In this document: in pieces, positions 1-7,645 of the stretch
Layout: each line of letters begins with the position of its first letter
Position numbering within the stretch: the first letter of the stretch is position 1
Source: DASUAO01 sp035763745
Lineage (GTDB): Bacteria; Actinomycetota; Acidimicrobiia; IMCC26256; PALSA-555
Direction: 5' to 3'
DNA: 64,000 bases
NCBI GenBank assembly: GCA_035763745.1
Contig: DASUAO010000020.1
Location: 47,958 to 111,957 of the forward strand
Notes under the pieces: model-generated
Databases searched by the model: none
The model's input: only the letters and a program-made list of their open reading frames with translations
What the model was told of the DNA's origin: nothing
Made by a program: the position numbers and the translations under genes

Positions 1-1
1 C

Positions 2-496
2 GGTGTCCACATCGAGTACGTGCGCGAGACGACGCCGCTCGGCACTGCCGGACCACTCGCCCTCGTGCGCGACTCGTGCGCGCTGGACCCCGACGAGTCG
101 CTGCTCGTCATGAACGGCGACCTCCTCACCGACCTGAAGATGAGTGAGTTCCTCGCGTCCCACCAGGAGTCCGGAGCCGACTTCACCGTCGCGACGCGCG
201 AGTTCGTGTTGCAGCACCCCTACGGCGTGATCCATCACGACGACGGGAGGATCTCCGACATCGTCGAGAAGCCGACCGTCACCGACACCGTCAGTGCGGG
301 GATCTACGCGCTCCAGCCATCGGCGCTCGAAGGGATCCCCGCCGGAGAGATCTTCGACATCCCGGCCCTGATGAACCAGCTCCTCGCGGCGGGTCGACAC
401 GTCGCCGCATACTCGTTCGACGAGGCGTGGCTCGCGATCGACGGTCACGAGCAGCTCGAGGACGCAGGGCGCATCCTCGCGGCGCGCGACGGCTGA
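2..496 (+). CDS. Sugar nucleotidyltransferase (NDP-sugar pyrophosphorylase family), 3' part
   Basis: The gene enters from outside the window; 164 residues are visible. It resembles mannose-1-phosphate guanylyltransferase and related enzymes that join a sugar phosphate to an NTP in the cytoplasm. Visible hallmarks are TPLGTAGPL near the left edge, the metal-binding LLVMNGDLLTDL segment and the EKPTVTDTVSAGIYAL sugar-binding segment, all in the order usual for the family. The N-terminal nucleotide-binding loop (GGxGTRL) lies outside the window. The glycosyltransferase gene 55 bases downstream suggests a glycoconjugate or polysaccharide locus continuing to the left. The substrate sugar cannot be read from this part. 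Confidence 0.88.
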   Translation, partial: GVHIEYVRETTPLGTAGPLALVRDSCALDPDESLLVMNGDLLTDLKMSEFLASHQESGADFTVATREFVLQHPYGVIHHDDGRISDIVEKPTVTDTVSAGIYALQPSALEGIPAGEIFDIPALMNQLLAAGRHVAAYSFDEAWLAIDGHEQLEDAGRILAARDG

Positions 497-514
497 ACGC
501 ACGGCGTTCGCCGG

Positions 515-542
515 CCTCGAAATTCGAGGGTCGGCGTATACT
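515..542 (+). promoter_or_regulatory. Promoter of the glycosyltransferase gene: palindrome plus -10 box
   Basis: A TATACT -10 hexamer lies at 537-542, nine bases before the ATG at 552, so transcription should start at or beside the start codon. Just upstream, 515-529 is a palindrome with 7-bp arms (CCTCGAA / TTCGAGG around one A). It sits where the -35 to -10 spacer would be, which suggests an operator. Sequence evidence only; the cognate regulator is unknown. Confidence 0.45.
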
Positions 543-551
543 TCTGCCCGC

Positions 552-1328
552 ATGAAGCTGTCGATCGTCATCCCGGTTCGCAACGAGCGAACGACGGTCG
601 CCGAGCTGATCGAACGGGTCCGGGCGGTCGACTGCGGGATGCCGAAGGAGCTGATCGTGGTCGACGGTGCGTCGACCGACGGCACCCGAGAAGCGCTGCT
701 GGCCCTGCCCGAGTCCGACGAGCTCGTGCTCGTGCTCGAGGACGAGGCGCGTGGAAAGGGCCGTGCCGTGCGCACCGGGTTCGCGCGCGCGACGGGCGAC
801 ATCGTGATGGTGCAAGACGCCGACCTCGAGCTCGATCCGAGCGAGATCCCGATGTTGCTCGCACCCATCCTCGACGGTCGTACCGATGTCGTCTTCGGAT
901 CGCGCTTCAAGGCGCGCGGCAAGGGGACCACACCCTGGATCGGCTACATCGGCAACTTCAGCCTGACCTGGGCCGCGAACATCCTGTTCTTCACCCACCT
1001 CACCGACATCCTCACCTGCTACAAGGTGCTGCGCACCGAGGTGGCCCGGTCGCTCGATCTGCGCTGCAACGGGTTCGACCTCGACGGCGAGATCACCTGC
1101 CGCATCCTTCGCGACGGACACGACATCGTCGAGGTCCCCGTGACGTATGACCCCCGATCGGTCGATGAGGGCAAGAAGCTCAGCCCGTCCGTGGGATGGA
1201 GCGTCCTGCGAGCCATCGTTCGCACTCGGTTCTCGGCGCGCTCGTCGCGGCGAATCGCCCGAGGCTCGGGTGCACCGGCCGCGACACCTCCCGCGGTCCC
1301 GGTGGCACCCCCCGACGTCGACGCCTGA
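552..1328 (+). CDS. Family 2 glycosyltransferase, dolichol-phosphate mannosyltransferase-like
   Basis: 258 residues with a GT-A fold. The protein opens with IVIPVRNE, followed by ELIVVDGASTDGT and the metal-binding QDADLE (DxD) around residue 97. This is the DPM1/polyprenyl-phosphate glycosyltransferase pattern: transfer of a sugar from a nucleotide sugar to a lipid phosphate or related acceptor on the cytoplasmic membrane face. The length fits the soluble DPM1-type members, and no C-terminal membrane segments are seen. It follows the nucleotidyltransferase gene and probably uses its product. The 3' end overlaps no other convincing gene, although an unused frame runs through it. Confidence 0.9.
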   Translation: MKLSIVIPVRNERTTVAELIERVRAVDCGMPKELIVVDGASTDGTREALLALPESDELVLVLEDEARGKGRAVRTGFARATGDIVMVQDADLELDPSEIPMLLAPILDGRTDVVFGSRFKARGKGTTPWIGYIGNFSLTWAANILFFTHLTDILTCYKVLRTEVARSLDLRCNGFDLDGEITCRILRDGHDIVEVPVTYDPRSVDEGKKLSPSVGWSVLRAIVRTRFSARSSRRIARGSGAPAATPPAVPVAPPDVDA

Positions 1329-1353
1329 CACGGCTTCCGGGCGCCAGGCCCGA

Positions 1354-1359
1354 TACCGT
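1354..1359 (+). promoter_or_regulatory. -10 element TACCGT, leaderless start
   Basis: TACCGT ends six bases before the ATG at 1366. The same hexamer and spacing recur before the gene at 30683. There is no Shine-Dalgarno sequence, so a leaderless transcript is inferred. Confidence 0.4.
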
Positions 1360-1365
1360 GCCCGG

Positions 1366-2823
1366 ATGCCGAGGCCCTTCACCGCGGCAGTGATGCTGGT
1401 CGCCGGCGCGATGACGCTCCTCGCGGCGGGGTCGGTCGCGGCGGTCCCCGACGGGTTCGTCACTGGCCGCGAGCACGAAGTGCGGCTGCGGCCGGTCCTC
1501 GCCGAGGTTCCCGCGCTCCGAGGACGGCTCGGGAAGGCGGCGCGCGCGGCCGCCCAGGAGACCGTTCGGGGGTGCGACCCCGCCGCCGTGCTGGCGCTCG
1601 CCGTGATTCCTACGACGCGGCGTGTCGACGACGACGCGTCCGTGTGTGTCGTGGTCGGACGCACCGATCAGGCGCGCCCACCTCGCCTGCTGCTCGGACC
1701 CGCGTACCTCTCGGGGAGCGACCTCGGTCGGGCGAACGCGTCGACCGCAGCCTCGGGCGCCGATCGGATCCGAGTGGCGCTGGGTGAACGGGGTCGCTCG
1801 CGCTGGGCGTTCCTTGCCGAGCAAGTGGCGGGCGCGCCGCTTGCGTTCACCCTCGACGGCTTGGTCATCGGCGTCGCCCCGATCACGACGACCACCGCGG
1901 GCGACGCGTCGATGACGTTGACGCCGCGCCGGGGCTTCGATGACGTGGACGAGGTCGTCGATCACATCGACCAGGCCCGGAGCGAGGAGGTGATCGAGCT
2001 GGCGCGGATGTCGGCGATGTCGGCCGACGGCCGCACTGTCTTCGCCGATGCCCGACCGCGCGTCGACGAACGCACTCGCTTCGCGCTCGATTGCCCGGTC
2101 GACGAGGCGGCGAGCTCGGTGGTGCTCGGCTGCTACAGCGGGGGCCGCATCTTCGTGCTCCGGGTCGATCGTGCCGACCTTGCCGGGGTCATGACCGTCA
2201 CCTCGGCGCACGAGATGCTGCACGCCGCGTACGCCGGGCTCGACGTCGCAGAGCGAAGGAGAGTCGACCGCCTCATCGACGACTACCTGATGGCTCCCGA
2301 TCCGCGTGTCACCGAGGCGCTGGCAGAGTACGAAGCGATCCGCGGAGCCGACCTCGACGACGAGGCGCATTCCCTGGTGGGCACCCTCGTTCGCACACTC
2401 CCCCGACCCCTCGAACGCCACTACGCGCGCTACTTCGACCGTCGCGAGGCAGTCATCGACGCCTTCGATGCATACAGCCACGTCTTCGACGAGCTCCAAG
2501 CCACCTACGACCGCCTCGCGCTCGAGGTCGAGGCACTGTCGGCGCAGCTCGCGGGACTCGACGGGCAGGTTCGGGCGGCGAGCGCCGAGTCGGATCGGCT
2601 CTTCCGAGAGATCGAGTCCTTGCGATCGCAGGGCCGCATCGACGAGTCGAACGCGCTCGTAGGGCCTCAGAACGCAGCGGCCGCCCGCGCCAACAGCCTG
2701 GCCGCTCGGTACAACGCGCTCGTGGTCACGCACAACGCCAAGGTCGACGAGCTCAACAACGCTGCGTTCGACGTCAATGCCGCGTACGAGGCGCTGACGC
2801 CCATCGAGACGTCGGACTCCTGA
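1366..2823 (+). CDS. Exported SecD-P1-like / HExxH metallopeptidase-like / coiled-coil protein
   Basis: 485 residues. The frame is open upstream, but the ATG at 1366 gives an immediate signal peptide (hydrophobic 7-25, AAVPDG) and lies six bases after a -10 hexamer. Residues about 90-200 resemble the extracytoplasmic P1 head of SecD: LLLGPAYLSGSDLGRA, then AFLAEQVAGAPLAFTLDGLVIG, matching SecD's LGP..L.G.D..A and LAIVLDG.V patterns. Residues about 245-310 hold two cysteines and TSAHEMLHAAY, with zinc-type HExxH at H282-E283-H286. The last 110 residues form a charged coiled coil. A secreted or periplasm-facing zinc protease is inferred; the role is unknown and the combination is unusual. Confidence 0.7.
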   Translation: MPRPFTAAVMLVAGAMTLLAAGSVAAVPDGFVTGREHEVRLRPVLAEVPALRGRLGKAARAAAQETVRGCDPAAVLALAVIPTTRRVDDDASVCVVVGRTDQARPPRLLLGPAYLSGSDLGRANASTAASGADRIRVALGERGRSRWAFLAEQVAGAPLAFTLDGLVIGVAPITTTTAGDASMTLTPRRGFDDVDEVVDHIDQARSEEVIELARMSAMSADGRTVFADARPRVDERTRFALDCPVDEAASSVVLGCYSGGRIFVLRVDRADLAGVMTVTSAHEMLHAAYAGLDVAERRRVDRLIDDYLMAPDPRVTEALAEYEAIRGADLDDEAHSLVGTLVRTLPRPLERHYARYFDRREAVIDAFDAYSHVFDELQATYDRLALEVEALSAQLAGLDGQVRAASAESDRLFREIESLRSQGRIDESNALVGPQNAAAARANSLAARYNALVVTHNAKVDELNNAAFDVNAAYEALTPIETSDS

Positions 2824-2842
2824 GCGCGAGCCGCTGAGGACC

Positions 2843-4198
2843 TCACGCGGAGGTGTCCTCGAGCTCGAGTCGTTCGGCGATCACCTCGACCGCGCGGAGG
2901 TCCGCGGCTCGTAGGCCGCCGCGCCGCAGTCCGTCCACCACCAGCTGCGCCTCGTCGCGGAGCAGGCGGGCGCGCTCGTTCAGGTCGCCGCCCTCGAGGT
3001 CGGTGACGAGGTCCTCGATCGACGCGAGGATCGCTGTTCCGACGACGGGCTCCGACGTCGACGCACGCCGCACCTGGTCGAAGGCCAGGCCCACGTAGTC
3101 GGCGTGGTCGAAGTCGTGGGGGCGGAAGAGCCGTCGTCCCTCCTCACCGGCCACGATGCGCGGTGGGAGGTCGCGACCGAGCAACTCGCGCAGCAGCGAA
3201 CCGATGTGTGACACGGACTCGACGGCGGTGGTGGGGTCGTGCACCCCGGGCGACAGCGCCCGCAGGGCGATGTCGACCAGCTGGCGGAAGCCCAGGGCCA
3301 TGTCCTGGGCCGGGGTGCGGGTCCGCCCGAGGTGCACCGCCCGACGGACCTCGTCCGCCGAGTACGCGGTTCCGTCCTCCGGGCGCGGCCGGATCGTGCA
3401 CACCCGTTGCCCTTTGGCGACGAACGTCCCGACCCCGGCATCGAGCATCACGACGCCATCCCGTGGCGCGATCGCGATCAGCCGATCGGCATCCACGTGC
3501 TGCACCCAGCCGTCGTCCTCGGCCACGACGTCGAGGGAGTCGCCGGCGGGGCGGGATCCCTCGACGGGGATCGGCGGTGCGGTGCCGGCGGCGTGCGGGC
3601 AGAGCCGCACGATCTGGGCCCGTGCCTCTTCGGTGATCCTTCGGATGACCTCTCCGGCCTCCATCGAGTGCGCGACGTGGTTGATGAAGGCCAGGATCAT
3701 CAGGACCGACAGGATGCCGAGCGTCACCGCAACGAGCACCGACACCCTCGGGATCACTGCGGTGCCCCCGGAGTCGATCGGCTGACGGACGCTGCGCAAC
3801 ACCACGAGGCAGTAGGCGAAGGTCCCGGCCGCGGTCCCCATGACGCGCTTCGTGAACGAGTCCCGGTAGAACCAGGCGAGCACCCGGCTCGAGAACTGGG
3901 TCGTGGTCTGCTGGAGCATGAGTAGCGAGACCGAGAACACGATCGCGGCGAAGGTGATCGTCGCTCCCGCGATCGTGGCGAGGACGGCGCGGGCGCTGTC
4001 GACCGTCGACGTCAGCAGTAGCGGGAATCGCACGGACTGCTCGCCCAGCTCGATGTCGAGCCACACTGTGGCGAACCCGACTCCGACCGCCCCGATGACG
4101 AACAGCATGGGGACGAACGCGAGGTTGAGCCGGAAGGATTCGAGTCGTGCGCGCGGCGTGGCTGCGTGGGAGGCGATGCCGGGACCGTACCGCGGCAT
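2843..4198 (-). CDS. DUF2254 predicted membrane protein
   Basis: 451 residues. Four hydrophobic segments near the N-terminus (about 25-45, 72-95, 120-136 and 150-172) precede a soluble cytoplasmic domain rich in charged residues. The segment ALRALSPGVHDPTTA at the middle of the soluble part is typical of DUF2254, a family of conserved bacterial membrane proteins without an established function. The ATG at 4198 was chosen because it precedes the first membrane helix by a suitable distance. It lies only 12 bases from the divergent start at 4211. The frame remains open far beyond it, through DNA that clearly codes on the other strand. Confidence 0.8.
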   Translation of the reverse strand: MPRYGPGIASHAATPRARLESFRLNLAFVPMLFVIGAVGVGFATVWLDIELGEQSVRFPLLLTSTVDSARAVLATIAGATITFAAIVFSVSLLMLQQTTTQFSSRVLAWFYRDSFTKRVMGTAAGTFAYCLVVLRSVRQPIDSGGTAVIPRVSVLVAVTLGILSVLMILAFINHVAHSMEAGEVIRRITEEARAQIVRLCPHAAGTAPPIPVEGSRPAGDSLDVVAEDDGWVQHVDADRLIAIAPRDGVVMLDAGVGTFVAKGQRVCTIRPRPEDGTAYSADEVRRAVHLGRTRTPAQDMALGFRQLVDIALRALSPGVHDPTTAVESVSHIGSLLRELLGRDLPPRIVAGEEGRRLFRPHDFDHADYVGLAFDQVRRASTSEPVVGTAILASIEDLVTDLEGGDLNERARLLRDEAQLVVDGLRRGGLRAADLRAVEVIAERLELEDTSA

Positions 4199-4203
4199 AC
4201 GAT
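4198..4203 (+). promoter_or_regulatory. -10 element TACGAT of the phosphotransferase gene
   Basis: TACGAT ends seven bases before the ATG at 4211 and overlaps the first base of the divergent start codon (4196-4198). A leaderless rightward transcript is inferred. Confidence 0.35.
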
Positions 4204-4210
4204 CCCCGAT

Positions 4211-5293
4211 ATGGCCGCGCCGACTCCGACCATCGTCACCGATCCGGCCGAAGTCGGACCCGCGTGGCTCACCCAGGTGCTCCAGGGTGCGGGCCACGAC
4301 GTCACCGTCGCGGCGGTCGATCGCGAGCCGGTTGGAACCGGGCAGATGGCCCACAACGAGCGGTTCCGGCTGACGTTCGCCGACGACGCCGACACCGACG
4401 TCGACGCACCGCGGTCGGTGGTCGGGAAGTTCCCGTCGCCGAGCGACATGAGCCGCGCGGCCGGGGCGGCCGGCGGGTATCGCAACGAGGTCCGCTTCTA
4501 CACCGACCTCGCCGAGCGTCTCGCGGTGCGTACGCCGCGCTGCCTCTACGGCGCGGTCAACGACACGAGCACCGAGTTCACCTTGATCCTCGAGGACCTG
4601 GCCCCGGCTCGTCAGGGCGACCAGATCGAAGGGTGCACCCCCGAGCAGCTCGTCGACGCCGCAGTGAACCTGGCCGGGCTGCACGCGTCCATGTGGTGCG
4701 ATCCCGGCCTCCGCGACATCGACTGGATCAACAGCGCGGTCGGCGACCAGACCGTGATGATCGTGCAGCTCTTCGTGCCGATGTTCCTCGAGCGCTACGA
4801 CGATCGGCTGTCGCCCGACGCGAAGCACGTTCTGGAGCGTTTCGGTGCGGGGGTCGAGACCTGGCTCGCGAGCGAGTCCGAGCGCTTCACCGTGGTGCAC
4901 GGCGACTACCGGCTCGACAACCTCATGTTCACGGAGTCCGGCGCCGAGCATCCCGTCGCGGCGGTCGACTGGCAGACCATCTCCATCGGCTGCGGCGGGC
5001 GCGACCTCGCCTACCTCCTCGGGACGAGCGTGGATCCCGCCGTCCGACGGGAGGTCGAGGACGACGCGCGCCGCGCCTACCTCGACCGCCTCTGCGATCT
5101 GGGCGTCGACGGCTACTCGGCGGACGATCTCGCGGTCGACGAGCGCCACGGGTCGTTCCAGGGTCCGTTCATCACGATGCTGGGTGCGATCGCGGTCGGT
5201 CAGACCGATCGTGGCGACGAGATGTTCATGGCGATGGCCGAGCGCAGCGTCGCCCAGGTCGTGGACCTCGGCGCGCTCGACCTCCTCGGCTGA
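4211..5293 (+). CDS. Aminoglycoside-phosphotransferase-fold kinase (APH/EcKinase-like)
   Basis: 360 residues. The catalytic loop VVHGDYRLDNLMF (HGDxxxxN) is followed by AVDWQTISIGCGGRDLAYLL, which carries the metal-binding Asp. These are the hallmarks of small-molecule kinases with the APH or choline-kinase fold; a nucleotide-binding Lys is seen in VVGKFPSP. Such proteins phosphorylate hydroxyls of small molecules in the cytoplasm. In actinobacteria, members beside acyl-CoA genes are common, but their substrates are mostly unknown. The start has a TANNNT element seven bases upstream. A second member of the same superfamily is at 24671. Function beyond kinase fold is not assignable. Confidence 0.85.
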   Translation: MAAPTPTIVTDPAEVGPAWLTQVLQGAGHDVTVAAVDREPVGTGQMAHNERFRLTFADDADTDVDAPRSVVGKFPSPSDMSRAAGAAGGYRNEVRFYTDLAERLAVRTPRCLYGAVNDTSTEFTLILEDLAPARQGDQIEGCTPEQLVDAAVNLAGLHASMWCDPGLRDIDWINSAVGDQTVMIVQLFVPMFLERYDDRLSPDAKHVLERFGAGVETWLASESERFTVVHGDYRLDNLMFTESGAEHPVAAVDWQTISIGCGGRDLAYLLGTSVDPAVRREVEDDARRAYLDRLCDLGVDGYSADDLAVDERHGSFQGPFITMLGAIAVGQTDRGDEMFMAMAERSVAQVVDLGALDLLG

Positions 5294-5323
5294 GCGTCGC
5301 GTCCCGGTTCCTGCGCCGGGTCG

Positions 5324-6370
5324 TCAGGACCGAGCGGCGCGGTACGCGTCGACCACCGGCGCGAGCTCGCTCGGGGTGGCACCGTGGAGGATGACCGCGT
5401 CGCACCCCAGGTCGAGCTGACCGAGGGCCGCAGTGGCGCAGTGCTCGGCCGAGCCCACCGCAGCCGGTTCGAGCCACGCCGAAGGGATCAACGTGGCGAT
5501 GTGCTCGAGCTCCTCGGTGGTCGCAGTCCCGTCGATGCCACCCTGGATGCCGGCGACCACGTCGTCGGCGCGGAAGCGTTCGAGCGGAGCCGGATCCCAC
5601 CCGTTGGTCGCGACGAGCAGGTCGCCGTAGCCCTGGAGGTACGTCGCGAGGCGGCCGACCGTCTTGCGAAGCTGCGCGTCGGCCGCCAGATGGTCGCCGA
5701 TCGTGGCGAAGCACGACCACACCCGAACCGACTCGGGGTCGCGCCCGGCTCGTTCCGCAGCCCTCTTGACCGTCGCGACTGCTCGTGTCGTGGTCTCGTC
5801 GGTGAAGTAGGTGTGCAGGACGACCTCGTCGAAGCAGCGACCGCCGAGGGCGAGCGAGTTCGGTCCGAACGCGACGAGCGCGAGGGGGATGTCGTCGTCG
5901 AACGTCGCGTCCAGGTGGAGTACCGGCCAGGAGCCGGCCGGGCCGTCGTGCCCGAGAATGGCTTCGCCGCGCCACAGCCTTCGCAGGAGGCCGACGAAGT
6001 CCTCGATCTGCGCGGTCGTGATGCGACCGAACCCGAAGGCGTCCTGCATCGGCGCGATCCCACGTCCGAGTCCGAGCATGAAGCGACCGCCGGTGAGCCG
6101 GTGCATCGTGGTGGCGTGCGAGGCGGTGACCATCGGGTGGCGAAGGTTGTGGTTGGTCGCGGCCGTCGCGATGCGGATCCGTTCCGTGACCGCGCCCGCC
6201 GCCCCCGACAGCGTCGCCGACTCCTTGATGTTGAACCGCTCCGAGATGAACGCCGTGCCGAGCCCCATGGCCTCGCCGTCGCGGGCCTCGGCGAGCAGCT
6301 CACGAGGGGACTCGGGCGCGCCGGCGAGGAGGTAGTAGCCGAGCTCGTCGCACACCGAGGGGTTCGCCAT
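5324..6370 (-). CDS. LLM-class flavin/F420-dependent oxidoreductase
   Basis: 348 residues with the bacterial-luciferase-like TIM barrel. GLGTAFISERFNIKE, TAATNHNLRHPMVTASHATTMHRLTGGRFMLGLGRG and a later AFGPNSLALGGRCFDEVVLH match the LLM pattern. Actinobacterial relatives of this type usually bind coenzyme F420 rather than FMN, so this could be an F420-dependent dehydrogenase or reductase, but the cofactor cannot be read directly. The ATG at 6370 is preceded by GAGGATCGATGAC, an acceptable ribosome site. The gene converges with the phosphotransferase gene, with 30 bases between stops. The longer open frame upstream is not coding-like. Confidence 0.87.
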   Translation of the reverse strand: MANPSVCDELGYYLLAGAPESPRELLAEARDGEAMGLGTAFISERFNIKESATLSGAAGAVTERIRIATAATNHNLRHPMVTASHATTMHRLTGGRFMLGLGRGIAPMQDAFGFGRITTAQIEDFVGLLRRLWRGEAILGHDGPAGSWPVLHLDATFDDDIPLALVAFGPNSLALGGRCFDEVVLHTYFTDETTTRAVATVKRAAERAGRDPESVRVWSCFATIGDHLAADAQLRKTVGRLATYLQGYGDLLVATNGWDPAPLERFRADDVVAGIQGGIDGTATTEELEHIATLIPSAWLEPAAVGSAEHCATAALGQLDLGCDAVILHGATPSELAPVVDAYRAARS

Positions 6371-6555
6371 GTCATCGATCCTCGCACAGGGCCGGTCGCG
6401 ATGAAGTCCTGCGGAATCGGGGCGAGAGAAGGCGATCACGGCCGGAACCGGGCCCCTCGCACCCGTCGCCGGTAGGGTGAAATCGAAGCGTGCCGCGACC
6501 GTTTCATGCCGAAACCCGTTTCCGTCGTTCTTTCGCGCCCATGAGGAGATCACGT

Positions 6556-7587
6556 ATGCGTCGCTCGGCGAAGCTCGCCGGACTCGTCCTGACCGCCACG
6601 ATGCTGGTCGGCGTGCTCCCGGTGACCGCGGCCGTCGCCGCTCCGATCGACGATCTCCGGACCCAGGCGGCCGCGCTCGAGACGCAGATCGCCGAGACCG
6701 GCGCGCGCGTCGCGGCACTCGGGGAGCAGCTCAATGCGGCGCAGCTCGCGCTCGACGAGGCCCAGGGCAAGATCAACGAAGCTGAGGCTCGCATCGCCAC
6801 TGCGAAGGCGGAGAGCGCGCGACTCGTCGGACTCGTGCGCGACCGGATGGCATCGATCTACCGTCGGCACGGACTGGGCCCGACGGCGTCGCTCGACTTC
6901 TCGAGTGCGACCGACGCGAACATCCGCGCGCAGTACGCCGAGGTGACGACGCGCCGCGACAACCGACTCCTCGACCAGCTCGATGCCGCACGCGACGACC
7001 TCGCGGTCCAACGTGCCGACGCGAGTCGTGCTCGCGCCGATGCCCAGACGCAGCGCGACGCGCTGGCCGCAACGAAGACCGAGGCCGATGCCGTCGCAGC
7101 CGAGCAGCAGGGTCTGCTCGACCAGGTCCAGGGTGAGCTCGGGGCACTCGTCCGCGAGGAGCAGGCTCGCCGGGAGGCCGCTGCGGCGGCCGCCGTTCCG
7201 AAGGACAGCGGCAAGGGCTGGTCGGGTCCCGTCCCGAACCCGTCCGGTGGCGCCGGGGCGGCCGTGGCGTTCGCGCTCGCCCAGGTGGGGAAGCCGTACC
7301 AGTACGCGGCGTCCGGTCCCGACTCCTACGACTGCTCCGGCCTCACGATGCGGGCCTGGCAGGCCGGCGGGATCTCCATGCCGCACTACTCCGGGGCCCA
7401 GGCGAAGATGTTCCCGGAGGTGCCGCTGAGCCAGCTCCAGCCGGGTGACCTCATCACCACCAGCAGCTGGTCGGCCCACATCGGCATCTGGGTCGGCGGC
7501 GGGTACGTGCACGCGACCCACACCGGCGACGTGATCCGCCACGTCTCGGGCGCCGGATCGGTCAAGGCCGCCGTCCGGCCCGGCTGA
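6556..7587 (+). CDS. Secreted NlpC/P60 peptidoglycan hydrolase with coiled coil
   Basis: 343 residues. AGGAG at 6544-6548, seven bases before the ATG at 6556, decides the start against two upstream ATGs. A signal peptide (1-32, ending PVTAAVAA) is followed by a long Ala/Glu/Arg-rich coiled coil (about 33-215), as in RipA/CwlO-type hydrolases. The C-terminal NlpC/P60 domain (about 230-343) carries Cys260 in YDCSGL, His308 in WSAHIGIW and a downstream His in VHATH. It should cut gamma-D-glutamyl-meso-diaminopimelate links outside the membrane during cell separation or wall turnover; the coiled coil is the usual site of control. A TAGGGT hexamer at 6473-6478 may be its -10 box. Confidence 0.93.
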   Translation: MRRSAKLAGLVLTATMLVGVLPVTAAVAAPIDDLRTQAAALETQIAETGARVAALGEQLNAAQLALDEAQGKINEAEARIATAKAESARLVGLVRDRMASIYRRHGLGPTASLDFSSATDANIRAQYAEVTTRRDNRLLDQLDAARDDLAVQRADASRARADAQTQRDALAATKTEADAVAAEQQGLLDQVQGELGALVREEQARREAAAAAAVPKDSGKGWSGPVPNPSGGAGAAVAFALAQVGKPYQYAASGPDSYDCSGLTMRAWQAGGISMPHYSGAQAKMFPEVPLSQLQPGDLITTSSWSAHIGIWVGGGYVHATHTGDVIRHVSGAGSVKAAVRPG

Positions 7588-7645
7588 TCGGCCCGGCTGC
7601 GCCCCGACCCGACTCGGTGAGGCCGGGATCGGCCATGATTGGGCC

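Noticed and set aside
2820..2845. Intrinsic terminators between convergent genes (for example 2824-2842, 5294-5323, 50469-50484)
   Set aside because: Stems are four to five bases at best and no T-tract follows; several convergent pairs overlap outright.
2843..5149. Extension of the DUF2254 frame to 768 codons
   Set aside because: The upstream 317 codons are antisense to the phosphotransferase gene, whose HGDxxxxN motif is intact; the extension shows no domain.
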